Assembly: GCA_009781575.1 (NCBI GenBank)
Contig: WQXW01000060.1
Span: 1-8,489, forward strand
DNA length: 8,489 nucleotides
Direction: 5' to 3'
Source of the DNA: Solirubrobacterales bacterium
GTDB taxonomy: Bacteria; Actinomycetota; Thermoleophilia; Solirubrobacterales; Solirubrobacteraceae
Shown here: positions 1 through 6,352 of the stretch, one piece after another
Layout of the letters: each line of letters starts with the position of its first letter
Numbering within the stretch: position 1 is the stretch's first letter
Position numbers and translations under genes: made by a program
The notes under the pieces: generated by a model
Seen by the model: the letters and a program-made list of their open reading frames with translations, nothing else
Databases searched by the model: none
Told to the model about the DNA's origin: nothing

Positions 1-3000
1 ACGAAGCTCGCGATGTCGGGGTTGGAGGAGGTGAACGTGTACTGGGTCGGCACCGCGTCGGCGCAGTTTGCGCCCTGGCAGTCGAAGGGGATCGGGTCGT
101 AGGGGTCGGGGCCCGTCACTTCCGCGCCGGAGGCGCCGTTCTTGATCGCGATCCCAGCCGGGGGACGCCGCGCGAGCGCATCGAACAGCGCCACCTGGCT
201 GCGGCGCAGGAACACGCCGTCGGTGGCGTCCAGCGCGAGCGAGCCGATGTTGGGCACCGCTTCGGCGTTCACCTTCCAGAGGTTGCACGCGGCCCCTTCC
301 TGCGGCCTGCACGAGGAGGAGTGTTCGGTGGTGCTCACGCTCGCCAGCAGGAAGCCGCTCGACCCGAGCGAGTCGGCTTCGAAGCGTTCGTTGGGCGGCG
401 GCACGTACCCGAGCGTGCCCGAGCCGTACGCGGGGATGCTCTTCGTTCCATAGCTCACACTGGTCTTGACATTGGCGCCGGGGTAGTCAAAGAAATACGC
501 CGACGCCTGCCCTTCGACGAGGATACGCGCGACCGCCGACGCATCGCCTGCCTCGACCGGGGCCGCGGGCGACTGGGGAAGGGTGAAGCCGAGCGCATCG
601 TTACCGAGCACGATCGCCGGCTGGTGCGCTTCCTGCGCTTCGCGCAGTGACTTTTCAACACACGATTGGTCGCCCAGCGAGCCATCCGCGAAGTTGAGCA
701 CGATCACCGCGACATCACCCCCGGATCGGCCTTCCGAGGTGAAGGAACAGGACGCTTCACTCGCCGGGCAGCCCGACGCTCCCGCCGGCCCCAGGTCCTC
801 GGAGTCCGCCGCGCACACCGGCAGCGATCCCGTGCCGGCCAGCAGCGCGTTCAACCGTTCCGACTCGCGCGTCGCGCCTTCTTCGCACGCCTGCTGTTCC
901 GCTCCGCCCCCGCGGCACTGTTCGCGCGCCGAAAGGCGCGTGCCCGTGTAGAGAAAGTCGCGCACCGCGCCCGCGGGCGCCGCGCGCGCGATCGCGCTCG
1001 CCTCCTGCAACGCGTGCTCGAGCCACGTGTCGGGGCCGATGTGCTCCTCGGCGAAGTCCGCGCACGCCGCCTCCACGCAGGCCGCGTTGCCGGCCACCAC
1101 GAAACTCGCCTTGCCCGCCGGCGCCGGGACCGCCGCGGCGGTGGCGTTGCCGTCGGAGGACGCCGCGCCGGCCGGGAAGCGCATCGCCGCCGCGGTCTGC
1201 GACTGGGTGTTGTCGGGGAACAGTTCCGGTTCCACGCCCCTGCCTTCGAGGTTGCCCGTCTGCCCGCCCACCGCGAGGCCATCCGCGCCGGTGGCGCCGA
1301 TCAGCAGCGCGAGCACCGGGTCGGGGCGCACCGGCATGTCCTCCGGCAGCTTGCTCTGCGGCGCCGGCAGCGCCATGTGCTCCATGTCCTGCCAGCCGCC
1401 CGCGGTCTCCTTCAACACATATCCGGAGCTCGGCAGCGGATCGGCTTCCAGGAACGGCGGCGGCTCATTCGGCGCCGACGGTGCCGGCAGGTCGACCTTG
1501 AACGCGCCGTCTTCGAGGTTCACGCCCGCAAAGGAGCTCGGGCCGAGACGGTCGTCCAGGTCGATCGAGACGACCGCGCGCACCGCGCCCGTGCCCGGTT
1601 CGCGGTAGGCCCCCAGCGCGGAGATGTTCTGGGCTTCCGGCAGCGGCGAGCTCGCAAAATGCCACGGCGAGGACGGCGATTCACGCTCGATCACCGCGCT
1701 CGGACCGGCCGCCACGGCGCCGCCGTCGGGCAGCCCGGCCACCTTCGAGAGCACCGTGTCGTCCGCGTTGGGCAGCCGCCCCAGCAGCGCCGCCGCGGCG
1801 GTGTCCGCATGCCAGCAGGACGACTCACCTTCGGCCGCGCACGCCGGGTCCTGGCCGAAGGCCAGCACGCCGCCCGTCTCCATGAATTCGTTGTTGGTTT
1901 TCGCCACCGGTCTCAGGACGCGGTAGGTGGCAAGCGCTTCACCGCCCGCGAACGCGATCGAGGTGAAGTTCAGCGTCGACTCTTCTGCACCCAGTTCACC
2001 TCCCAGGCGCGCGGCTTCGGAGGAGGGGATCTGTTCCCACGACTTCGCGTAGCGCAGCAGCACGCCCTGCTTGCCGACCGCGAAACCGGTGCGGGGTTCG
2101 CCGGGATCAAAGGCGATTGCGGTCAGGTTGCCGATGAAGTTGAACGGCGCCGCCGGGTCGGGCTCCCACAGACCGGTTTCACCGCTCCACATCCACATCG
2201 CGCCGTTGTCGCCCACTGCGTAGGCGCGGTTCGGTTCCGGCCACGCCACGCCCCGCAGCGTGGGACGATCGGTCTGCCCGGCGGAGTTGTACAGCGCTTC
2301 CGGGCGCCATCCCTCCCCGGGCGTATAGCGCGCGACCTGACCTTCGAGCCCCACGGCCAGCGCCGGCGCATCGGGCGCGCCGGGCGCGGTCCCCGGCGCC
2401 TGCGCGACCGCCAGCAGCGGCCGGCGGAAGGGGACCGCTTCCGCGCCCAGTTCGTCGCCCGGACCGTTCACACTCAGCGATCCGAGCGGTTCGGCGCCCG
2501 GCGCGCTCGGCGTCGGCGCGACCGTGATCGCCTGCGACTGCCCCTCGCCGTCGGCCGCCGCGCTGGGGTTGGCGCCGTCGGCGACCCAACCCTGCAACGG
2601 CCCACCCGCGCCGGGAGGGTAGAAGGCGGCCGCGCCGGGCGCGCTCCCCGGCGCGCCGCCCGCGCCCACCACGTAGGTGAAGCTCGTGCCACCTTCGGGC
2701 AGCTCGAGCATCGCACGATCCGACAGGCCCGTGATCACGCGCGTGCCGGAGCCCGCGCCGGGCCAGGCGAAGCTGCGATAGCGCGCCGGCAGGGGACCGC
2801 CGAGCGAGGCGTGTTCGCACCCGGGCCCGGTGGGGTAGCACCACGGCCCGACCGTGCTCGCTTCCCCGGCGCCCGCCGCCGTCGCCAGCACGCTGACGTC
2901 ACTGAATTCCCGCCCGCCGCCGAGCGCCGCCTGGGCGATCGCCGCCTGGAAGTCCACCCACACCCCCTGCGCGGTCGCCGTCAGCATCTGCGCCCCCTGC

Positions 3001-4070
3001 GCGAGCGGCTTCACGGGCGTGCTCGCCTGTTCGCCGATCATCCCACCCGCGACCCGCTCCGATTCCCACACATAGCCGGACGGCTGTTCGCGCGAGGCCA
3101 CGCGGCGGAACAGCGCGAGCCTGTCCTGCGCCACACCCCCGGCGGAGTAGGTCGCGAGCAACCAGCAGTTCTGCGGCGAGCTCGCCGCCGGCGCGGCACC
3201 CGTTCCACCGCACGCCAGCGCCAGCGCGGTGAACCCGTTCTTCTGCGCCTGCGTGAGCTCGATCGGCTCGCGCGTCCACCCTTTCCCATCGTAGTGGAGC
3301 ACGCCCGGCAGGGTTTCCGGTTCGCCCGCCCCGGCGCCCCCGTGGTGGTGGGGCGCGACCAGCACACCGGTGTGGCCGCCGCCGTCTTCGATCGCCGCGT
3401 ACGGCAGCGTCACCGCGCCCGACGATTCACCCGACGGCAACAGCGACTCGCCCGGCGCCAGCACTTCGTTTTCAGCGGCCCCCGTTGTGGAGCCGAGCGC
3501 GTGCGGCGCCGGCGCAAGCCGCAGCGTTCCGTGGGGATCGCGCACCACGACGCTCTGCCCCGACAGCAGCACGACGCCCCCGTCGTCGGTCGTCTCACCC
3601 GCGAACGCCCCGTAGTCGGCCGGCGTGGTCTGGCCGAACATCGGCGCCAGCGGCTTGCCTTCCGGACCCGCCGGCAGCGGCAGCACCTGCCAACCGCCGG
3701 CGGCCGCGCCGCTCGCCGTGGTCGTGCGTTGCAGCAGCGCATACTGATTGCTGTATTCGCGCCCGTCGATCGTCACCGGCTCCGCGCCGAGCGCGCCATA
3801 GGCCCACACCTCGCGCTGCCCCCCCTGCGTGGAGCTCCCGATCGCCACAACCCCCGTCGCCGGCAGCCCGAGTTCGGGTGTGAAAGCGTCATCCGACGTG
3901 GGCGCCTGCCCGCCGCCCGCCGCAAACGCATTGTCGCCCACGCGACCGCCCGAGCCCCACATATAGGGGAGTGCCACGCCAAGCGTCATCGTGCCGAGTG
4001 CGAGCAGCCCGATCACGAGCGCCGTTCTGTGCACGCGCGCACCGCCGAAGATCGCCTCCAAAAACCTCAC
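1..4070 (-). CDS. Giant membrane-anchored or secreted multidomain protein: propeller repeats, phosphoesterase-like module, Ig-like start (partial, at least 1356 aa)
   Basis: The frame is open from GTG 4070 to the window edge for 1356 codons without a stop, so the C-terminus is missing. The start overlaps the preceding TGA (GTGA) and has a good Shine-Dalgarno 8 bases upstream. Residues 12-15 are basic and about 16-35 form one hydrophobic segment without a clear AxA site, so a signal anchor is as likely as a cleaved signal. Residues about 65-470 are strand-rich, propeller-like repeats (VLHYDGKGW, DRAMLELPEGGTSF). A Gly/Ala/Pro-rich linker follows (about 463-575). Residues 605-682 hold two clear Ycf48/BNR-type blades (GVAWPEPNRAYAVGDNG and AIAFDPGEPRTGFAVGKQG); weaker ones continue to about 803. 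Residues about 985-1245 resemble a calcineurin-like phosphoesterase without the metal ligands. From about 1316 a proline- and cysteine-rich stretch leads into YTFTSSNPDIASF, typical of the first strand of a bacterial Ig-like domain. I located about 18 cysteines, mostly in close pairs, fitting an extracytoplasmic protein. Function unknown; it is probably the largest component of the operon's product. Confidence 0.85.
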   Translation of the reverse strand, partial: MRFLEAIFGGARVHRTALVIGLLALGTMTLGVALPYMWGSGGRVGDNAFAAGGGQAPTSDDAFTPELGLPATGVVAIGSSTQGGQREVWAYGALGAEPVTIDGREYSNQYALLQRTTTASGAAAGGWQVLPLPAGPEGKPLAPMFGQTTPADYGAFAGETTDDGGVVLLSGQSVVVRDPHGTLRLAPAPHALGSTTGAAENEVLAPGESLLPSGESSGAVTLPYAAIEDGGGHTGVLVAPHHHGGAGAGEPETLPGVLHYDGKGWTREPIELTQAQKNGFTALALACGGTGAAPAASSPQNCWLLATYSAGGVAQDRLALFRRVASREQPSGYVWESERVAGGMIGEQASTPVKPLAQGAQMLTATAQGVWVDFQAAIAQAALGGGREFSDVSVLATAAGAGEASTVGPWCYPTGPGCEHASLGGPLPARYRSFAWPGAGSGTRVITGLSDRAMLELPEGGTSFTYVVGAGGAPGSAPGAAAFYPPGAGGPLQGWVADGANPSAAADGEGQSQAITVAPTPSAPGAEPLGSLSVNGPGDELGAEAVPFRRPLLAVAQAPGTAPGAPDAPALAVGLEGQVARYTPGEGWRPEALYNSAGQTDRPTLRGVAWPEPNRAYAVGDNGAMWMWSGETGLWEPDPAAPFNFIGNLTAIAFDPGEPRTGFAVGKQGVLLRYAKSWEQIPSSEAARLGGELGAEESTLNFTSIAFAGGEALATYRVLRPVAKTNNEFMETGGVLAFGQDPACAAEGESSCWHADTAAAALLGRLPNADDTVLSKVAGLPDGGAVAAGPSAVIERESPSSPWHFASSPLPEAQNISALGAYREPGTGAVRAVVSIDLDDRLGPSSFAGVNLEDGAFKVDLPAPSAPNEPPPFLEADPLPSSGYVLKETAGGWQDMEHMALPAPQSKLPEDMPVRPDPVLALLIGATGADGLAVGGQTGNLEGRGVEPELFPDNTQSQTAAAMRFPAGAASSDGNATAAAVPAPAGKASFVVAGNAACVEAACADFAEEHIGPDTWLEHALQEASAIARAAPAGAVRDFLYTGTRLSAREQCRGGGAEQQACEEGATRESERLNALLAGTGSLPVCAADSEDLGPAGASGCPASEASCSFTSEGRSGGDVAVIVLNFADGSLGDQSCVEKSLREAQEAHQPAIVLGNDALGFTLPQSPAAPVEAGDASAVARILVEGQASAYFFDYPGANVKTSVSYGTKSIPAYGSGTLGYVPPPNERFEADSLGSSGFLLASVSTTEHSSSCRPQEGAACNLWKVNAEAVPNIGSLALDATDGVFLRRSQVALFDALARRPPAGIAIKNGASGAEVTGPDPYDPIPFDCQGANCADAVPTQYTFTSSNPDIASF
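336..1118 (-). other. Calcineurin-like phosphoesterase-like module inside the giant protein, metal ligands apparently missing
   Basis: Residues about 985-1245 have the strand/helix rhythm of a metallophosphoesterase. SFVVAGN (989-995) sits where the first strand normally ends in an Asp-rich motif. IGPDTWLEHALQEA (1011-1024) and DFLYTGTRLS (1038-1047) follow. LPVCAADSEDL (1083-1093) is where GNHD/E would be expected. VIVLNFADGSLGDQSC (1122-1137) and PAIVLGNDALG (1151-1161) match the later core strands, but with Asn where a metal-binding His usually stands. FFDYP and IPAYGSGTLGYV close the domain. The resemblance is from memory of the fold and is unverified. If correct, the module is probably a non-catalytic scaffold or binding domain. 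Confidence 0.4.
1662..2258 (-). repeat. Ycf48/BNR-type propeller blades encoded in the giant gene
   Basis: Residues 605-636 and 649-682 share the pattern L-x-x-(I/V)-A-(W/F)-x-P-x(4-5)-(Y/F)-A-V-G-x-x-G-x(2)-(W/L)-x-(W/Y), followed by a Trp strand. This is the blade signature of Ycf48/BNR-type propellers, which bind partner proteins or glycans rather than catalyse reactions. Residues about 701-716 and 773-803 look like more divergent blades ending in SPW. Confidence 0.6.
4067..4070 (-). other. GTGA stop/start overlap between the 761-residue gene and the giant gene
   Basis: The TGA stop of the PD40 propeller gene (4069-4067) overlaps the GTG start of the giant gene (4070-4068). Unlike the other two junctions, this one also has a strong Shine-Dalgarno. 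Confidence 0.85.
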
Positions 4071-6352
4071 CGCTTCACCCTCCCACGATTGCGCGTGCGG
4101 TGCGCCGCCGCGGTGCGTTTCACCACATGAAAGGTGACGGGCACATTGGTCGCAAGCGTCTTCTGCCCCGGCGCCGCAAAGGTGACGCGCAGCACCGCAT
4201 ACAGCCCATATCGCCCCTCCACAAGCCGCCGGTAGGCAGCCTTCACCCGCAACCGCAGCGTCGCTTCGGCGGGACCCTGGGTGGCCATCTGTGCCTGCGC
4301 AACTGTACGTGCGGGCACCGCCACCCCGTGCCCATGCTTGTTGTGTGCCTTCTTCGTCGGCGCCTTCCGCTTGACGCTCTTCGCGCTCCTGCCGGTAGGG
4401 CGCGCGCGTATGGCGCCGCCGAGAGGCGGGGTCGTACGCGCGTGCCCGACCGCCCTGCGCGCGGGTGACGGCGTCCGTGAACGCACCGGCAACTGCGCTC
4501 CGGCGCTCACCCCGACCCGGCCCGCGCCCGGCGCTTGCACGACAACGAGCACGGAGCCGTCGGCCTCGGCAGTTGCGGACGCGGTCAGCCGCCAGGCGAG
4601 GGTCGGCTGTTCGAGCGTTGTAGGCTGTGCGCCGATTTCCGGCGGCGTGGGGGATGCGCTCGAGGGGGTTTCGCGCACCTCATACGCCTCCCACGCATTC
4701 ACTCCATCCCCGAAGAACAGGTTGGTAGCGCGGGAGGCGAACGCGAGCGTCCCCTGCCCGGCGCCTCCGTAGGAGAGCAGCCCGGCTTCTCCGTTCGGTT
4801 CGCTGCCGTCGTAGGTGGAGGTTACGCGCTGCAGCGTGCCGAGCGCGAGGTTGGCCGCGTAGGTCTCGGCTGTGGAGGCGAAGGCGATCGGCGGGCTCAC
4901 CAGCGCGAGGTCGGGCAGATAGAACTGGGTGCGCGCCGTGTCGAACGCCAGGCGCGTGCCTTCCGGGGAGATCGCGACGTCCTTGACGTCTTCGATCGCG
5001 GTGGCCGGCAGCCGGTAGCTCGCGACCTGCGTGACCGGCGTCGCGGCGGGCGGGCTCGCCGCGTTTTCGCTGACGTGCACGGCGTACACGTCGGTGCTCA
5101 GATCGCTGATTCCGCCAATGGTCTTGCGTTCGTCGAGGCTGGCTTCGGCGGCGGGCGCCGGCGCGGACGCGACCAGCCCCACCGTGTCCCCGTCGAAGCT
5201 GAGCGCGGGCGCCAGGAACAGCTCGGATTCCTGGATGCCGACGAGCGAGCCGGCCAGCACCGCGTCGCTCGGTTCGTTGATGCGGTTGTAAAAGAAATTC
5301 AGGCCGGCGCCGGTGAGCAGGCGGCGGGTGGGGGCGCTCGGGCCGCCGGAGATCCGCCGCCACAGCGGCTCGACCTCGCGACCTCCTTCGGCGTAGCCCG
5401 CCAGGCGCGGGCTCCGTTGCGCTTCGGCCGCCGACACCTGCGCGGCCACGTTCGCGCCAAGCCAGGCGACGGTGCTGCCGTCGCCGCTGATCGCCGCGGT
5501 GGAGGCGCTCGCCTGATCGCCGTAGCGATCTCCGGGAGTCGCTCCCAAACCCACCCGCCGGCCTCCCAAACCGGCCTGCGCGAGCGACTGGACCGACGGG
5601 AACGCGCCGCCCGCCACCGGCTTGTTTTCAGCACTCGTGGTGACGAGCGTGGTGGTCTCGCTCTGCAGGTCACGCACGGCGACCTGGCTCCGTTCGGTAC
5701 CGGGGCCGGCGAGGTTCGACTTGCTGAGCACCGCGAACGCGACCTGCTGGCCGTCGGCGCTGAGCGCGACACCGGCGGCCGACTGCGCGCCACAGATGTA
5801 GAAACTGAATTCTCCGGCGGGGCCGCTGCATTGTTCTTCGTAGGTGATCCCTTCGCTCGTTCCGTTCAGCGCCGAGGCGAGTGTGTATTCCGGTTCGCCG
5901 GGCGCCGGTTCCATGTTGCGCACGTACACCTGCGGACAGCGGCTGTCGGCGGCGGGCTCATCGGCGGGATCGAGGTCGGCGGTGGTGGTGAACGCCACAT
6001 ACCGCCCTTCGCGGCTGACCGACGGAGCGGCTGCGTCGGGCGCGCTGAGCTGTGCGCTGGGCGCGCCGAGCGCCGGGTCCTGCGGGTCGTAGCCCGCCGC
6101 CACCGCCTGGACTTCCCCCCGCGGTCCCCGTCGCCACACGCCGGTGACTCCGTCGCGCGTGCCCTGGAAGACCGCGTAGCGCCCGTCGGCGGACAGCACC
6201 GGCGCGTTGGCTTCTTCGAACTGCTGATGCGCGGTGCCCGAGAGCAGGGTGGCCGCAGAGAATTCCGCCGCGGCCGGCGGCGGCGAGGAGCCGGCGAGCA
6301 CGAGCGCGGCGAGCACCGCCGCGGGGAGAAATCGCGGGGCGAACGGGCTCAC
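4067..6352 (-). CDS. Exported TolB/PD40-type beta-propeller protein with basic insert in a C-terminal beta-sandwich (761 aa)
   Basis: This is a predicted secreted protein, non-enzymatic as far as can be seen. GTG 6352 overlaps the preceding TGA by 4 bases and is followed at once by a signal peptide: R7, a hydrophobic core at about 8-21, and an AAA/E cleavage site after residue 29. The frame stays open upstream to about 7690, but that part lies antiphase inside the preceding gene. Propeller blades carry the PD40 motif (xPxhSxDGxxVAF): 50-63 (LSADGRYAVF), 108-122 (SREGRYVAF), 193-206 (LSADGQQVAF), 285-298, 381-395 and 458-471 (ISPEGTRLAF). A further strand set at 524-547 looks like a closing blade. 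In the family such repeats form TolB-like propellers that bind proteins or glycans. Residues about 585-761 look like a beta-sandwich interrupted at 624-682 by an Arg/Lys/His/Pro-rich segment. The tail (745-761) is also basic. C139, C175 and C187 lie in the second and third blades. The ligand is unknown. Confidence 0.88.
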   Translation of the reverse strand: MSPFAPRFLPAAVLAALVLAGSSPPPAAAEFSAATLLSGTAHQQFEEANAPVLSADGRYAVFQGTRDGVTGVWRRGPRGEVQAVAAGYDPQDPALGAPSAQLSAPDAAAPSVSREGRYVAFTTTADLDPADEPAADSRCPQVYVRNMEPAPGEPEYTLASALNGTSEGITYEEQCSGPAGEFSFYICGAQSAAGVALSADGQQVAFAVLSKSNLAGPGTERSQVAVRDLQSETTTLVTTSAENKPVAGGAFPSVQSLAQAGLGGRRVGLGATPGDRYGDQASASTAAISGDGSTVAWLGANVAAQVSAAEAQRSPRLAGYAEGGREVEPLWRRISGGPSAPTRRLLTGAGLNFFYNRINEPSDAVLAGSLVGIQESELFLAPALSFDGDTVGLVASAPAPAAEASLDERKTIGGISDLSTDVYAVHVSENAASPPAATPVTQVASYRLPATAIEDVKDVAISPEGTRLAFDTARTQFYLPDLALVSPPIAFASTAETYAANLALGTLQRVTSTYDGSEPNGEAGLLSYGGAGQGTLAFASRATNLFFGDGVNAWEAYEVRETPSSASPTPPEIGAQPTTLEQPTLAWRLTASATAEADGSVLVVVQAPGAGRVGVSAGAQLPVRSRTPSPARRAVGHARTTPPLGGAIRARPTGRSAKSVKRKAPTKKAHNKHGHGVAVPARTVAQAQMATQGPAEATLRLRVKAAYRRLVEGRYGLYAVLRVTFAAPGQKTLATNVPVTFHVVKRTAAAHRTRNRGRVKR
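4078..4083 (-). promoter_or_regulatory. Shine-Dalgarno sequence of the giant gene
   Basis: On the minus strand the bases GGAGGG lie 8 bases upstream of GTG 4070, close to the anti-Shine-Dalgarno complement and at a good spacing. They sit inside the last codons of the preceding gene (around R758-V759). The corresponding positions before the GTG starts at 6352 and 8379 show only weak G-rich stretches (GCGGGTG and CGGGGCG). This site supports 4070 over the in-frame GTG at codon 13 and suggests the giant gene can also recruit ribosomes independently of coupling. Confidence 0.75.
4307..4483 (-). other. Highly basic low-complexity insert in the 761-residue protein
   Basis: Residues 624-682 are rich in Arg, Lys, His, Pro and Thr (for example SAKSVKRKAPTKKAHNKHG) and nearly free of acidic residues. 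Strand-like sequence lies on both sides: ASATAEADGSVLVVVQAPG before it, LRLRVKAAYRRLVEGRYG after it. It therefore looks like an extended loop in a beta-sandwich. A role in binding anionic envelope polymers is a guess. Confidence 0.6.
6349..6352 (-). other. GTGA stop/start overlap between the 676- and 761-residue genes
   Basis: The TGA stop of the PKD protein (6351-6349) overlaps the GTG start of the PD40 propeller gene (6352-6350). No strong Shine-Dalgarno precedes it, so translation of the downstream gene probably depends on ribosomes finishing the upstream one. Confidence 0.85.

Noticed and set aside
4032..4034. Alternative GTG start at codon 13 of the giant gene
   Set aside because: It loses the Shine-Dalgarno and the GTGA overlap and has no comparable ribosome-binding site.
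666..4130. Plus-strand open frame of 1154 codons
   Set aside because: It is exactly antisense to the giant minus-strand gene. Its translation is an Arg/Ala/Gly-rich string without motifs, whereas the minus frame gives a signal anchor and propeller and Ig-like motifs. It is an artefact of GC-rich codon use.
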